DNA of 64,000 bases from Intrasporangium calvum. Lineage in GTDB: Bacteria; Actinomycetota; Actinomycetes; Actinomycetales; Dermatophilaceae. The position numbers and the translations under genes are program-made. This document shows, piece by piece, positions 8,867 through 18,709 of the stretch. A model generated the notes under the pieces. That model saw only the letters and a list, made by a program, of their open reading frames with translations. It did not search any database and had not been told where the DNA came from. The DNA is taken from the NCBI RefSeq assembly GCF_028446585.1, contig NZ_JAPFQL010000002.1:41191-105190 (forward strand), given 5' to 3'. Position 1 is the first letter of the stretch, and each line of letters begins with the position of its first letter.

Positions 8867-9523
8867 TCAGTCCCGCTGGTGCTCGGGCGCGCCGTTGACG
8901 GCGTCCCGGATCACCGGCCAGGCCACCTCGCCTGAGTAGCCCTTGCGGGCCAGCATCCCGGCCAGTCGTCTGGCCTGGACGTCGGGCGCCAGCCCCGTCA
9001 TGGTCCGCAGCTTCTTGGCGACCAGCTCCTCGGCCTTGGCCCGCTCGTCGTCGCCGCCGACCTGGTCGAGCGCCTGGTCGGCGATCTCGGCGTCGATCCC
9101 CTGCCGTCGCAGCTCGTGGGCCAGGCCCTTCCGGGCCAGCCCCTTCCCCTGCTGCTTGGAACGGACCAGCATCTCGGCGTAGGCCTCATCGTCGACGAGG
9201 CCCACCTCGGTCATCCGGTCCAGGACGCGCGCCGCGACCTCGGGGTCGCAGCCGCGCTGGCTCAGCTTGCGCTCGAGCTGGGCCCGGCTGCGCGGCGCCA
9301 TCGAGAGCTGGCGCAACACGATCGCCCGGGCGACCGACTCAGGGTCCGGCTCGTCCCCGGTTGCGACCGGGTCCTCCGGCGGAGGCGCCCACGAACGGCG
9401 CCCCGCGCCGGTCCCACCGGCTCCGAGCTCACGCCCACCCGTCCGCGGCGCGGCCATCCCCTCGGCTTCCGCGAGGATGGCCGCAGCGCGGGCCAGCTTG
9501 GCTTCCTGACTCTCGTCAGTCAT
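8867..9523 (-). CDS. recX: Regulatory protein RecX
   Basis: An inhibitor and modulator of RecA filaments. 218 residues: a low-complexity N-terminal third (to about residue 75) followed by the three-helix RecX repeats, with VGLVDDEAYAEMLVRSKQ and GLARKGLAHELRRQGID as signatures. It starts 12 bp after the recA stop, the usual recA-recX operon arrangement, so SOS induction of recA should carry through to it. Confidence 0.94.
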   Translation of the reverse strand: MTDESQEAKLARAAAILAEAEGMAAPRTGGRELGAGGTGAGRRSWAPPPEDPVATGDEPDPESVARAIVLRQLSMAPRSRAQLERKLSQRGCDPEVAARVLDRMTEVGLVDDEAYAEMLVRSKQQGKGLARKGLAHELRRQGIDAEIADQALDQVGGDDERAKAEELVAKKLRTMTGLAPDVQARRLAGMLARKGYSGEVAWPVIRDAVNGAPEHQRD

Positions 9524-9535
9524 GAGCGGTCAGGC

Positions 9536-11671
9536 TCAGAACTCGACGGGCACGTCCGCCCCGTCGGCCGGCTTGTCGACGCGCGGTCCCACGCCGAGCT
9601 TCTCCTTGACCTTCTTCTCGATCTCGTCGGCGAGGTCCGGGTTGTCGCGCAGGAAGTTGCGGGCGTTCTCCTTGCCCTGCCCGAGCTGGTCGCCCTCGTA
9701 GGTGTACCAGGCGCCGGCCTTGCGGATGAAGCCGTGCTCGACCCCCATGTCGATGAGGCCGCCCTCGCGGGAGATGCCCTGCCCATAGAGGATGTCGAAC
9801 TCCGCCTGCTTGAACGGCGGCGACACCTTGTTCTTGACGACCTTGACGCGCGTGCGGTTGCCGACCGGCTCGGTGCCGTCCTTGAGCGTCTCGATCCGAC
9901 GCACGTCGAGACGGACCGACGCGTAGAACTTCAGCGCCTTGCCACCCGTCGTCGTCTCGGGGCTGTTGTGCACCATGACGCCGTCGACGAAGTAGTTGTG
10001 CGTCCCTGCGACCTCGATGTCGAACCGGTGCATTGAGCGCGTCTGCGGCTTCACGTGGACGTCGAGCACCTTCGCCGGGACGAGGACCTGGATCGGCTCG
10101 ACGAACTCCGGCTCGACGGCAAACTGGCCGCGGAGGCGCGGGAGCAGCTTGTAGTCCATCGAGGGGTGGATGTAGGGAGCGACGATCTCCTGGAACCGAG
10201 CAGACCCGGCGGTCGTCATCTGGAGCACCGCCATCTGGCGGGCTCCCCGAGCGGAGACGCTCGACTCCACGCCGTGCACGTCGCGGAGGAACTCCACGAG
10301 CCGCTCCCGGCTGCCCTCGCTCATCGCCTCGACACAGATCTCGACCCGGCCGCTGCCTCCGGCCGTGCGAGCCTGCAGGCCCTTGGACCGGAGGGCAGAT
10401 GAGCCGTCGTCCATGAACCAGATTGCGAGGGCCAGCGGCGTGAGCTGTTTGATCACGTCGTGGGTGAGGTGCTTCTTGCCGTCGCCCCAGTACAGCACCT
10501 CGCGCAGCTCGCCGAGCTCGGGCAGCGGCGAGAGGTCGACGTGCACCGCGCCGTTGGGCCGCTCGGACCGGGTCTGGCCGATGTTGCCGAGCAGGGACGC
10601 CTTCCAGTCGAGGTAGGGCACCTGCTTCGACCCGTGCCCCATCCGGTACCGAACGCCCTTGCGGCCGCGGAGATCGGGCGCGAGGTGTCCGTCACCCATG
10701 AGTCCGCCCAGGACGACCTGCCACTGCTGCTCGCTGAGGCGGGCGGTCTCGTTGACCATGACCCGGTCGCCGGCAATGATCTCGCCGGCCTCACGCCACC
10801 CGCCGGGGGTGCGGATCAGGTGGTTTTCGGTGGCTGCGAACTGCGAGCGGCCGTTGCCGCCCGACTTCTCGACGGTGAACTGGAGGAACCGCTCGGTCAC
10901 ACCGTTGTCGAACCAGTTCGTCACCGGGCGCGCCACGATCTCGTTGGTCTTGGGGTCGTAGGTCCGCACCTCGACGGGGAGCCGCTGGCTGACGATCTTG
11001 CCGATCTTCTCGGTCGAGCCGTCCGCGAGCGTGACGCGGGTGCTGTAGTTGAAGCACCCGAACATGACCCCGATCTTCTCGCGGAGCTGGTTGATGAAGA
11101 TCGCGGTCGTGCCCGTCGTGTTGAGCGCACCGGTGAGCTTGCGAAGCGCCTGGCTCATGAGGCGGGCCTGGAGGCCGACGTGGCTGTCGCCCATCTCACC
11201 CTCGATCTCGGCCCGGGGCACGAGCGCGGCGACGGAGTCGATGACGATGATGTCGAGGGCCCCGGAGCGGATCAGCATGTCGGCGATCTCGAGCGCCTGC
11301 TCCCCCGTGTCGGGCTGGGAGACGAGGAGGGCGTCGGTGTCGACGCCGAGCTTCTTGGCGTACTCGGGGTCGAGCGCGTGCTCGGCGTCGATGAAGGCCG
11401 CGATGCCGCCGCCACGCTGGGCGTTGGCGACCGCGTGCAGCGCCACCGTCGTCTTACCGGACGACTCCGGGCCGTAGATCTCGACGACCCGCCCGCGGGG
11501 CAGGCCGCCGATCCCGAGGGCGACGTCAAGAGCGATCGACCCGGTGGGGATCACCTCGATGGGCGGCCGGATGTCATCGCCGAGGCGCATGACGGCTCCC
11601 TTGCCGAAGTTCTTCTCGATCTGCCCCATCACCGAGGAGAGGGCCTTGTCCTTGTCCTGCACCGTGGCCAT
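9536..11671 (-). CDS. recA: Recombinase RecA precursor containing an intein
   Basis: DNA-strand-exchange ATPase and SOS co-protease. The exteins make a complete ~347-residue RecA: P-loop GPESSGKT, Walker B-like [20 protein letters not shown] and the [12 protein letters not shown] strand, then [16 protein letters not shown] onward after the insertion. The 364-residue intein splits the protein after Gly205 (numbered from ATG 11671), directly before Ser in GVMFG/SPETT. I chose ATG 11671 because AGGTGA lies 5 nt upstream; the GTG at 11680 overlaps that box. An SOS box lies ~175 bp upstream. Functional RecA requires protein splicing; all splice-junction residues look intact. Confidence 0.97.
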   Translation of the reverse strand: MATVQDKDKALSSVMGQIEKNFGKGAVMRLGDDIRPPIEVIPTGSIALDVALGIGGLPRGRVVEIYGPESSGKTTVALHAVANAQRGGGIAAFIDAEHALDPEYAKKLGVDTDALLVSQPDTGEQALEIADMLIRSGALDIIVIDSVAALVPRAEIEGEMGDSHVGLQARLMSQALRKLTGALNTTGTTAIFINQLREKIGVMFGCFNYSTRVTLADGSTEKIGKIVSQRLPVEVRTYDPKTNEIVARPVTNWFDNGVTERFLQFTVEKSGGNGRSQFAATENHLIRTPGGWREAGEIIAGDRVMVNETARLSEQQWQVVLGGLMGDGHLAPDLRGRKGVRYRMGHGSKQVPYLDWKASLLGNIGQTRSERPNGAVHVDLSPLPELGELREVLYWGDGKKHLTHDVIKQLTPLALAIWFMDDGSSALRSKGLQARTAGGSGRVEICVEAMSEGSRERLVEFLRDVHGVESSVSARGARQMAVLQMTTAGSARFQEIVAPYIHPSMDYKLLPRLRGQFAVEPEFVEPIQVLVPAKVLDVHVKPQTRSMHRFDIEVAGTHNYFVDGVMVHNSPETTTGGKALKFYASVRLDVRRIETLKDGTEPVGNRTRVKVVKNKVSPPFKQAEFDILYGQGISREGGLIDMGVEHGFIRKAGAWYTYEGDQLGQGKENARNFLRDNPDLADEIEKKVKEKLGVGPRVDKPADGADVPVEF
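9965..11056 (-). mobile_element. RecA intein with LAGLIDADG homing endonuclease
   Basis: A 364-residue in-frame insertion. It begins with Cys ([14 protein letters not shown]) and has the block B motif [10 protein letters not shown]. It carries two dodecapeptide endonuclease motifs, LGGLMGDG (intein residues 117-124) and LAIWFMDDG (210-218), and ends in [12 protein letters not shown] with Ser as the +1 nucleophile. The insertion point after GVMFG matches the site used by the Mycobacterium leprae RecA intein rather than the M. tuberculosis one, and the length is close to it. The acidic residues of both endonuclease motifs are kept, so homing may still be active; that is inference. Confidence 0.95.
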
Positions 11672-11844
11672 GTCGGTCACCTATCTGCCGTCTCCGCTGC
11701 GGTCGTCTACCTGCGACCTGCAGCCACGGCTCGTGTCGATCGCGCTGTCAGGTCAGACGTTAGGTGCGAGCACCGACATCGTGGTGTTCCACGGGACGGC
11801 CTGTGGACGACGTCGAGCTTGGCGCTCCACCTGTGGACACCGTA

Positions 11845-11860
11845 CCGAACAGATGTTCGA
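11845..11860. promoter_or_regulatory. SOS box (LexA operator) upstream of recA
   Basis: On the minus strand this reads TCGAACATCTGTTCGG, matching the actinobacterial/Gram-positive LexA palindrome TCGAAC-N4-GTTCGA at 11 of 12 specified bases. It is ~175 bp from the recA start, in the gap after the macro-domain gene. Confidence 0.85.
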
Positions 11861-11906
11861 CAACGGGGACCCACCCCCCGACACGCCGGAGCGCCCTGCG
11901 CACGTG

Positions 11907-12452
11907 TCAGGCGCCGCGCCGGAAACTTCCCAGCGCCTGGCCAAAAGCCGCATAGGTGTCGTCGCCGAAGAGCCAGAACCGAGCCCGCTCGACCTCACGG
12001 TGCTCCCCCATGGCCTCGGCCACGGTCCCGATCGCGATCGGCGCGGCCAGCTCGACCGGGTAGCCGTAGATGCCGCACGAGATCGCCGGGAACGCCACGA
12101 CGGAGCATCCCGCCTCTGCGGCCAGTTCGATGCTGCGGCGGTAGCACGACGCGAGGAGGTCGGCCTCTCCCGCACCGCCCCCGCGCCAGACCGGCCCCAC
12201 CGCATGGATGACGTGGCGCACCGGCAGCCGACCGGCGCCGGTGATCTTGGCGTCGCCCGTGGCACAGCCACCGAGGGTCCGGCACTCGGCGAGCAGCTCC
12301 GGCCCGGCCGCCCGGTGGATCGCCCCGTCGACGCCACCGCCTCCCAGCAACGACCCGTTGGCCGCGTTGACGATGGCGTCCGCCTCCGCATCGGTGGTGA
12401 TGTCCCCGCGCAACAGCTCGATGCCGTATGCCGCTGGGCTCGTCCGCGTCAC
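11907..12452 (-). CDS. Macro-domain protein (O-acetyl-ADP-ribose deacetylase-like)
   Basis: A 181-residue single macro domain. Catalytic-loop residues of the YmdB/MacroD class are present: [41 protein letters not shown] and [13 protein letters not shown]. Such enzymes remove ADP-ribose from acetyl or acidic side chains. The N-terminus [13 protein letters not shown] is encoded by a copy of the dispersed 19-bp motif. The GTG start at 12452 overlaps the DUF3046 stop (GTGA). The gene lies between DUF3046 and recA, which are neighbours in mycobacteria, so it looks inserted into a conserved locus. Confidence 0.9.
   Translation of the reverse strand: MTRTSPAAYGIELLRGDITTDAEADAIVNAANGSLLGGGGVDGAIHRAAGPELLAECRTLGGCATGDAKITGAGRLPVRHVIHAVGPVWRGGGAGEADLLASCYRRSIELAAEAGCSVVAFPAISCGIYGYPVELAAPIAIGTVAEAMGEHREVERARFWLFGDDTYAAFGQALGSFRRGA
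12426..12444 (+). repeat. Dispersed 19-bp motif, copy 3
   Basis: GTATGCCGCTGGGCTCGTC, inside the first ten codons of the macro-domain gene on its antisense strand, where it encodes SPAAY. Confidence 0.9.
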
Positions 12453-12703
12453 GGCTTGCCTCCCAGCTGCCCCCCTTGGGCGCCTCGCGCGACTCGGGTG
12501 TTGCGCCCCAGACGCCGCTCGGCGGGCACGTCCATGTCGTCGCACAGCGCATCCCACACGGCCCGAGGCGGCTCGCCCTGCTCGAGGGCCTCGTTGACGG
12601 TGCGGCCACCGAGTGACCCGAGGACATGGTCCCTCGCCAGGGTGGCGGCGTACTCCGCCCCGAACTCGTCGTTCATCAAGGTCCAGAAGTGGCTCATCCG
12701 CAC
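12449..12703 (-). CDS. DUF3046 family protein
   Basis: An 84-residue protein with [36 protein letters not shown] and [17 protein letters not shown], the complete DUF3046 pattern. This family sits next to recA/recX across actinobacteria (Rv2738c in M. tuberculosis); its function is not known to me. GTG 12703 (VRMSHFW) fits the family best; ATG 12697 is the alternative. It is coupled to the macro-domain gene by a 4-bp overlap. Confidence 0.85.
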   Translation of the reverse strand: MRMSHFWTLMNDEFGAEYAATLARDHVLGSLGGRTVNEALEQGEPPRAVWDALCDDMDVPAERRLGRNTRVARGAQGGQLGGKP

Positions 12704-12847
12704 GGGGTGAGTCTGCCATCGTGTGGCCCCGGCGAAGGCGACGTCGGTGACAACGCCGACCTGCCAATCCGGTGGGGTCGCCACAGACACCGCGAGTATC
12801 GTCGTTCCCGACCCGCGAACCGCGGCGCACCCAGTCCGGGGGACCCC

Positions 12848-14428
12848 ATGACACAGCCGACCGACGGCCACCCATCAGACAACGAGAGCCTCGGGACGGG
12901 CCCACAACCCGTCGAGTTCACCGACGTCGTGACGTCACCGGCGCAGCCCGGGTCGGAGGCCGCTCCGGCCCCTCGCACGCGCGGCCGGGCGCTCCTCTTC
13001 GGTGGCCTGGCCGCCGTGCTCCTGGCAGGGGTGGGCGGCGCCGTGGCGGTCCAGCAGCTCAACGGCAGCGGCGCCCGCCCCGCCGACGTCCTGCCGGGCG
13101 ACACGTTCGGTTACGTGCAGGTCGACATCGACCCGTCCGCCGGCCAGAAGCTCGCCGCGGTCCGCTTCCTCGCGGAGGTCCCCGAGATCAAGGCGCTCGA
13201 GTCCGGCGACGCACGGGAGAAGCTCTGGGATCTCGCCGTGGCCAGGTCGGGCGACGACTGCCTCGAGTCCTTCGACTTCGCGCGCGACATCGCCCCGTGG
13301 CTCGGCGAGCGGATCGGCTTCGGAGTGCGACCCGGAGGCACGCCGGAGGAACCCAACGTGGTGGTGGCCCTGCAGGCGTCCGACGAGGAAGCGGCGACCT
13401 CCACGCTCGATCGCCTCGGGGACTGTCGCGAGGGCGGCGACGACGTGGACCTGCGAACCAGGGACGGCTACGTCATCGTCACCAAGGGCGGCCAGGGCGA
13501 CGCGACCCTCGCGGCCATCCAGCAGGGCAGCCTGTCCGAGCAGAACGAGTTCAGCGGCGACATGGCAGCCCTCGGCGAGCAGGGTCTCGCCTCGGCGTGG
13601 TGGGACCTCGGCAAGACAGTGAAGGAGCTCGCGGGCAAGCTGCCCCAGACGCTCGTGCCGGGTATCTCGCCCGAGGCACAGGGCCGGGTGGCCGCGGCAC
13701 TCCGTTTCGACCCGGGTCATGCCGAGATAGCGGGCATCGCGCGAGGTCTGGCGGGGTCGCAGACGCTGCAGCCGGCCGCGGGTGACGAGGCAGGGCTCGG
13801 CAGCCTTCCTGACGACACCATCGCGGCGGTGCACGTCTCAGGCGGCGGGGCCGCGCTGAAGCAGGCCTGGCCGGAGCTGGAGAAGCGCATCAACGCTGCC
13901 GCCTCGGCCAGCGGCATGGACGACGTGGCCGGCGCCATCGAGGACGATCTGGGGCTCGTCCTGCCCGACGACCTGGAGGCCCTGCTCGGCAGGTCCTTGA
14001 CCCTGAGCCTGCCCGAGCAGGTGCTCGGCTTCGGCATGCCGACGCTGGGCGCGCTGATCACCACCGACCAGGCCGAGCGGGCTGCTGAGGTCGTGACGCT
14101 CATCGAGGAGGCGAGCGGGGCCGCCGGCATCCTGACCAAGCAGGTCGAGGGTGACCGCCTCTACCTCTCGACGACCCCGGACTATGTCGCCCGGCTCAAG
14201 ACTGCAGGTTCGCTCGGCGACACGGAGTCGTTCAAGGCTGCCCTCGGGGACGCCGACGATGCCGACTTCGCGCTCTACGTGAAGCTCGACCCCATCGAGA
14301 AGCTCTACCTGGGCGAGGTGGATGCCAAGATGCGCCCGGCCCTGGAGTCGATGCGGGCCGTGGGTCTGGCGATCACGGCCACGGGTTCCGGTGAGGCGGA
14401 GTTCTCCTTCCGCGTCGTGGCCAACTGA
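12848..14428 (+). CDS. DUF3352 family membrane-anchored protein
   Basis: A 526-residue protein: a ~45-residue hydrophilic cytoplasmic lead, one transmembrane helix ([20 protein letters not shown], about 45-65), then a large extracytoplasmic region of two related halves, which matches DUF3352. [20 protein letters not shown] opens the domain. Role unknown; the family is common in Gram-positive actinobacteria. It is alone on the plus strand and convergent with clgR. No strong ribosome-binding site is visible before the ATG. Confidence 0.82.
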   Translation: MTQPTDGHPSDNESLGTGPQPVEFTDVVTSPAQPGSEAAPAPRTRGRALLFGGLAAVLLAGVGGAVAVQQLNGSGARPADVLPGDTFGYVQVDIDPSAGQKLAAVRFLAEVPEIKALESGDAREKLWDLAVARSGDDCLESFDFARDIAPWLGERIGFGVRPGGTPEEPNVVVALQASDEEAATSTLDRLGDCREGGDDVDLRTRDGYVIVTKGGQGDATLAAIQQGSLSEQNEFSGDMAALGEQGLASAWWDLGKTVKELAGKLPQTLVPGISPEAQGRVAAALRFDPGHAEIAGIARGLAGSQTLQPAAGDEAGLGSLPDDTIAAVHVSGGGAALKQAWPELEKRINAAASASGMDDVAGAIEDDLGLVLPDDLEALLGRSLTLSLPEQVLGFGMPTLGALITTDQAERAAEVVTLIEEASGAAGILTKQVEGDRLYLSTTPDYVARLKTAGSLGDTESFKAALGDADDADFALYVKLDPIEKLYLGEVDAKMRPALESMRAVGLAITATGSGEAEFSFRVVAN

Positions 14429-14472
14429 CAGCGTTCGGTGCTCGAGGTCGGTGGGTGCTCTGCCTGTGGGAA

Positions 14473-14772
14473 TCAGGCGGCGGAGGCTGCGACGACGTCC
14501 TCTGCCGGCACGGGCAGGACCACCGTGGGCGCGAGACCCTCGGACTCGGCCATGCGGCACGAGACGTCGATCAGGACCTGGGAGAGCGGCAGCTCCAGCG
14601 CGCCGCAGATGGAGGCGAGCAGCTCCGAGGAGGCTTCCTTCTCGCCGCGCTCGACCTCGCTCAGGTAGCCGAGTGAGACGGAGGCGGAGGCCGAGACCTC
14701 ACGAAGGGTGCGCCCCTGCGCGCGCCGGCGCTCCCGGAGAACGTCTCCGAGCTCACGTCGCAACAGGGCCAT
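14473..14772 (-). CDS. clgR: ClgR-type XRE-family transcriptional activator
   Basis: A 99-residue helix-turn-helix regulator: [33 protein letters not shown] is the near-invariant ClgR core (quoted here only as a family match spanning residues 20-52). ClgR activates clp protease genes and stress genes in actinobacteria. ATG 14772 is preceded by AAGGAGGA at ideal spacing, so the extra 11 codons upstream are not used. The C-terminus ends in alanines (VVAASAA), consistent with known ClgR degradation by ClpP. The pgsA-cinA-clgR neighbourhood matches other actinobacteria. Confidence 0.92.
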   Translation of the reverse strand: MALLRRELGDVLRERRRAQGRTLREVSASASVSLGYLSEVERGEKEASSELLASICGALELPLSQVLIDVSCRMAESEGLAPTVVLPVPAEDVVAASAA

Positions 14773-14822
14773 GCCGTCCTCCTTCGGTAGCCGTGGCTGG
14801 GCCAAGCTCTGTGTCTCTGCCC

Positions 14823-15344
14823 CTACCGTACCCCGTGGCTCTCGGGAGGTCGCAGGGGTTTGGGGTTCGCGGTCATCATCTCGAGCGCCAGCTCCAGTGC
14901 TGCCGCCGTTGCACCTCGCCGCACCTCAGGACGCGCACCGTTCAACCGCAGTTCACGGTCCCGTGTTCCCGAAGGGCCCGCGACGGCGACGTGCACGGTC
15001 CCGGCCGGCTTGCCCTCGGCAGGCCCTGGACCGGCGACGCCGGTCGTCGAGATTCCCCAGGTCGCCCCGAGCACGTCGCGCGCACCCTCCGCCATGGCCC
15101 GGGCCACCCGAGCGTCCACCGTGCCGGCCTCGGCCACCAGGGCTTCGGGCACTCCCAGGAGTCCGACCTTGACGTCTGCCGCGTAGGCGACGACGCCCCC
15201 GCGCAGGACGAGCGACGCCCCCGGCGTGTCCGCGATGGTCGCCGCGACGAGCCCGGCGGTCAGCGACTCGGCGCACGCGACGGTCTGTCCGGCCTCGGTG
15301 AGGTGCGCGACGAGACGCTCGGAGACGTCGGCCCCGGAGATCAC
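14823..15344 (-). CDS. CinA-family protein (nicotinamide-nucleotide amidohydrolase domain)
   Basis: A 173-residue stand-alone CinA C-terminal domain (PncC-like), without the N-terminal MoCF-like domain. Signatures: [61 protein letters not shown] and [10 protein letters not shown]. This domain deamidates nicotinamide mononucleotide in characterised members. The cin name comes from competence-induced loci in streptococci, but the enzyme is housekeeping. The GTG start at 15344 overlaps the pgsA stop (GTGA). Confidence 0.9.
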   Translation of the reverse strand: MISGADVSERLVAHLTEAGQTVACAESLTAGLVAATIADTPGASLVLRGGVVAYAADVKVGLLGVPEALVAEAGTVDARVARAMAEGARDVLGATWGISTTGVAGPGPAEGKPAGTVHVAVAGPSGTRDRELRLNGARPEVRRGATAAALELALEMMTANPKPLRPPESHGVR

Positions 15345-16003
15345 GCCGGGCCGTCCGAGCGACGTGCCGCCCGCGCCTCTCGCCGCAGCCGGGTCCGTTC
15401 GCTGTTCTCGCGCAGGTGCAGGGCCTGGAAGACGTAGTCGACCCCGGAGACCACGGTGACGACGAACGCGGCCGCGAGGACTCCATGCGCGGCCCACGTC
15501 CACGCCTCCGAGACGGGGAAGGCGCCGAGCGGCAGCGTCAGCGCGGCGAGCGCGAAGGTCTGGAGCATCGTCTTGAGCTTGCCGCCGCGACCTGCGGGCA
15601 TGACCCCGTGCCGGATGACGATGAAGCGCAGCAGCGTGATGCCGATCTCGCGCACGAGGATGATGATGGTGACCCACCACCAGATGAGGCCGAGGGCGGA
15701 CAGGCCGATGAAGGCAGTGCCGGTCAGCGCCTTGTCGGCGATCGGGTCGGCCACCTTGCCGAAGGTGGTGATCTGGCCGTTGCGCCGCGCGAGACGGCCG
15801 TCGATGCCGTCGGTGACGGCGGCCAGCACGAAGACCACAAAGGCCCAGAAGCGCCACCACGGGTGGGTGCCGCCATCGTAGAAGAGCAGCACCGCATAGA
15901 CCGGGACGAGCAGGAAGCGGAGCACCGTCAGGGCGTTGGGCACGTTCCAGTCCGTCGGGCGCGGCGAGGGTCCCTCACCGTGCGGCAGCAGCGGCTCCGT
16001 CAT
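15341..16003 (-). CDS. pgsA: CDP-diacylglycerol-glycerol-3-phosphate 3-phosphatidyltransferase
   Basis: A ~220-residue integral membrane CDP-alcohol phosphatidyltransferase. The catalytic pattern DGxxxxxAR-x8-Gx3Dx3D is seen in [18 protein letters not shown] followed by KVADPIADK (residues 64-90). About five hydrophobic helices. It makes phosphatidylglycerol phosphate; the family also includes other phospholipid synthases, so the exact product is a family-level call. The ATG start at 16003 overlaps the rimO stop (ATGA), and its own stop overlaps cinA. Confidence 0.9.
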   Translation of the reverse strand: MTEPLLPHGEGPSPRPTDWNVPNALTVLRFLLVPVYAVLLFYDGGTHPWWRFWAFVVFVLAAVTDGIDGRLARRNGQITTFGKVADPIADKALTGTAFIGLSALGLIWWWVTIIILVREIGITLLRFIVIRHGVMPAGRGGKLKTMLQTFALAALTLPLGAFPVSEAWTWAAHGVLAAAFVVTVVSGVDYVFQALHLRENSERTRLRREARAARRSDGPA

Positions 16004-17469
16004 ACCGCCTCCGCGACGAGGTCGATGCCGTCGGTGCCCACCACGACGGCTCGGACCAGGTCGCCGACCGCCGCGCGCTGTCCGGGCGCCGGCTCGATGT
16101 AGGTCAGACCGTCGACGTCGGGCCCTTGGAAGGGAGCGCGTCCGACGAGCCGCCCGTCGTCCTCGTCGATCTCCTCGACGAGGACCTCGACGTGGTCGCC
16201 GATCCGCTCCTCGGCGCGCTGGGTCGTCAGCTCCTCCACGAGCCGGGTCAGGCGGTCGACCCGCTCGGCGATGACAACGGCGGGCAGCTTCTCGCCGTAG
16301 CCTTCGGCCTCGGTCCCGTCCTCGTCGGAGTAGCCGAACACCCCGACGACGTCGAGCCGTGCTTCGGTCAGGAACGCCTCGAGCTCGGCCACGTCGGCCT
16401 CGGTCTCGCCCGGGAAGCCGACGATGACGTTGCACCGGATCCCGGCCTCGGGGGCGTTGGCGCGCACCCGGGCCACGAGGTCGAGGAAGGCGGGCCGCGA
16501 CCCGAAGCGCCGCATCCTCCGCAGCACCGGCTCCGCCGCATGCTGGAAGGAGATGTCGTAGTAGGGCACGACGCCGGGCGTCGCGGCCATCGCCTCAAGC
16601 AGCCCCGGCCGGATCTCGGCCGGCTGCAGATAGCTCACCCGGACCCGCTCGATCCCCTCGACGGCGGTCAGCTCGGGCAGCAGCTTCTCGAGCAGGCCCA
16701 GGTCGCCGAGGTCCTTGCCGTAGGAGGTGGAGTTCTCGGAGACGAGGAACAGCTCCTTGACCCCCTGCCCCGCGAGCCAGCGCGCCTCGGCGATGACATC
16801 GGCGGGCCGGCGCGAGACGAAGGCGCCGCGGAACATGGGGATGGCGCAGAACGAGCACCGGCGGTCGCAGCCCGACGCGATCTTGAGCGGCGCCCAGGGG
16901 CGCCCGTCGAGGCGGGCCCGGACCACGCGCGGACCGCTGGCGGGAGCGGGACCCAGCTCAGCGGCATACGACTCGGTGGTGCTGCCGTGGCCGGGGAGGG
17001 CGACCTTCGCGGCCTCCTCCTGGCGCGACGCGGGGGTCAGCGGGAGGAGTCGACGCCGGTCCCCCGGCGTGTGGCTCGGCACGTGCCCGCCCGCGAGGAT
17101 GGTCTGCAGGTGCGCCGACATGTCCTGGTAGGAGTCGAAACCGAGGACGGCGTCCGCCTCCGGGAGCTGGTCGGCGAGGTCCTTGCCGTAGCGCTCCGCG
17201 AGGCAACCGACCGCGACGACCGCCTGGGTGCGGCCGCCGTCCTTGAGGTCGGAGGCCTCCAGCAGTGCGTCGATCGAGTCCTTCTTGGCCTGCTCGACGA
17301 AGCCGCACGTGTTGACGACGGCGACATCGGCCTCGGCGGCGTCGTCGACCAGTGTCCACCCCTCCGCCTGGAGGCGCCCGGCGAGCTCCTCGGAGTCGAC
17401 CTCGTTGCGCGTGCACCCGAGGGTGACGAGGGCAACGCTGCGCGCGGCGGCCGGTGGGGGTGGGGTCAT
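16000..17469 (-). CDS. rimO: Ribosomal protein S12 methylthiotransferase
   Basis: A 489-residue radical-SAM methylthiotransferase acting on the conserved aspartate of S12. N-terminal UPF0004 motif [19 protein letters not shown]; radical-SAM cysteines in [17 protein letters not shown] near residue 203; C-terminal TRAM domain. The linker between the two domains (residues ~150-190) is poorly conserved and holds a copy of the dispersed motif, giving [12 protein letters not shown] 17469 is used; the upstream extension has no support. It heads the rimO-pgsA-cinA unit, divergent from the dipeptidase. Confidence 0.95.
   Translation of the reverse strand: MTPPPPAAARSVALVTLGCTRNEVDSEELAGRLQAEGWTLVDDAAEADVAVVNTCGFVEQAKKDSIDALLEASDLKDGGRTQAVVAVGCLAERYGKDLADQLPEADAVLGFDSYQDMSAHLQTILAGGHVPSHTPGDRRRLLPLTPASRQEEAAKVALPGHGSTTESYAAELGPAPASGPRVVRARLDGRPWAPLKIASGCDRRCSFCAIPMFRGAFVSRRPADVIAEARWLAGQGVKELFLVSENSTSYGKDLGDLGLLEKLLPELTAVEGIERVRVSYLQPAEIRPGLLEAMAATPGVVPYYDISFQHAAEPVLRRMRRFGSRPAFLDLVARVRANAPEAGIRCNVIVGFPGETEADVAELEAFLTEARLDVVGVFGYSDEDGTEAEGYGEKLPAVVIAERVDRLTRLVEELTTQRAEERIGDHVEVLVEEIDEDDGRLVGRAPFQGPDVDGLTYIEPAPGQRAAVGDLVRAVVVGTDGIDLVAEAV
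16951..16969 (-). repeat. Dispersed 19-bp motif, copy 4
   Basis: GTATGCCGCTGAGCTGGGT, sense to rimO, encoding YAAELG in the inter-domain linker. Confidence 0.85.
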
Positions 17470-17506
17470 GCGACCCACTCTAGATGGGACCGTGTTCAAT
17501 GGCTGA

Positions 17507-18700
17507 ATGCCCGACCCTCTCGCCCACGCGCATGCCCTCCTCGCCGAGCACCCCCTCGTGGACGGCCACAACGACCTGCCGTGGGAGGCGCGCGTGCAGG
17601 TCGGCTACGACTTCGACCGGCTGGACCTGCGCTCCCGGCTGAGCACGACCGTCACCGACCTCCCACGCCTCCGGGACGGCGGCGTCGGTGGCCAGTTCTG
17701 GTCGGTCTTCGTGCCGAGCACCCTCCAGGGCGACGCCGCGGTGACCGCGACCCTGGAGCAGGTGGACGGGGTCCACCGGATGATCGGGACGTATGCCGCT
17801 GAGCTGGCTCTCGCGCGGACCGCTGACGACGTCGACGTGGCCAGGTCCCAGGGGCGGATCGCGTCGCTGCTGGGCGCCGAGGGAGGCCACTCGATCGGCT
17901 CATCGCTGGCGACGCTGCGCGCGCTGTATCTCCTCGGCGTGCGCTACCTGACCCTGACGCACAACGACAACGTCCCGTGGGCCGACTCGGCCACGGACGT
18001 GCCGGCCGTCGGAGGGCTGACGGAGTTCGGGCGCGAGGTCGTCCGCGAGATGAACCGCCTCGGGATGATGGTCGACCTGAGTCACGTCGCGGCGACGACG
18101 ATGCGCGCCGCCCTCGACGAGAGCACGGCGTCCGTCATCTTCAGCCACTCGTCGGCCCGGGCGCTGTGCGACTCACCGCGCAACGTGCCCGACGACGTGC
18201 TGGGCCGGCTGCGGGACAACGGTGGCGTCTGCATGGTGACGTTCGTGCCGGAGTTCGTGTCGCCGACCGTCGCGGCCTGGCGGGTCGAGGCCGCTGCAGC
18301 GGCCGCGAAGGTGGGGGTCGACGCGAAGGACTGGCTCGCGTTCAAGCGCTTCGTCGCCGGCCACGTCCAGGACAACCCCAAGCCGGAAGCCGCGATCGCG
18401 GACGTGGTCGCCCACCTCGAGCACGTGCGCGAGGTGGCCGGGATCGAGCACGTCGGCCTCGGCGGCGACTACGACGGCACGGACTCCTACCCGGCCGGCC
18501 TGCAGGACGTCAGCGGCTACCCGCGGCTCGTGGCGGCGCTGGTCGAGCGGAACTGGTCGGACACCGACCTCGCCCTGCTCCTGCGCGGCAACACGCTGCG
18601 GGTGATGCGCGACGTCGAGGCGGTCGCCCGCGACCTGCAGACGACGCACGCACCCAGCCTGAGAACGATCGAGGAGCTCGACGCCCCACGGGAGGGCTGA
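17507..18700 (+). CDS. Membrane-type dipeptidase (peptidase M19)
   Basis: A 397-residue renal-dipeptidase-family metallohydrolase. Zinc-site motifs: DGHNDLP (residues ~19-25), EGGHS (glutamate bridging two zincs), [13 protein letters not shown] and [11 protein letters not shown]. No signal peptide or membrane helix is seen, so the protein should be cytosolic. It cleaves L-X dipeptides, sometimes with D-residues. A motif copy at codons ~95-101 gives TYAAELA. It is divergent from rimO with a 37-bp gap that must hold both promoters. Confidence 0.92.
   Translation: MPDPLAHAHALLAEHPLVDGHNDLPWEARVQVGYDFDRLDLRSRLSTTVTDLPRLRDGGVGGQFWSVFVPSTLQGDAAVTATLEQVDGVHRMIGTYAAELALARTADDVDVARSQGRIASLLGAEGGHSIGSSLATLRALYLLGVRYLTLTHNDNVPWADSATDVPAVGGLTEFGREVVREMNRLGMMVDLSHVAATTMRAALDESTASVIFSHSSARALCDSPRNVPDDVLGRLRDNGGVCMVTFVPEFVSPTVAAWRVEAAAAAAKVGVDAKDWLAFKRFVAGHVQDNPKPEAAIADVVAHLEHVREVAGIEHVGLGGDYDGTDSYPAGLQDVSGYPRLVAALVERNWSDTDLALLLRGNTLRVMRDVEAVARDLQTTHAPSLRTIEELDAPREG
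17791..17809 (+). repeat. Dispersed 19-bp motif, copy 5
   Basis: GTATGCCGCTGAGCTGGCT, sense within the dipeptidase gene, encoding YAAELA. Confidence 0.85.
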
Positions 18701-18709
18701 CGGGAGCGC

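Noticed and set aside
12626..12847. N-terminal extension of the DUF3352 protein from 12626
   Set aside because: It overlaps DUF3046 antisense and precedes a clear MTQPTDG start at 12848.
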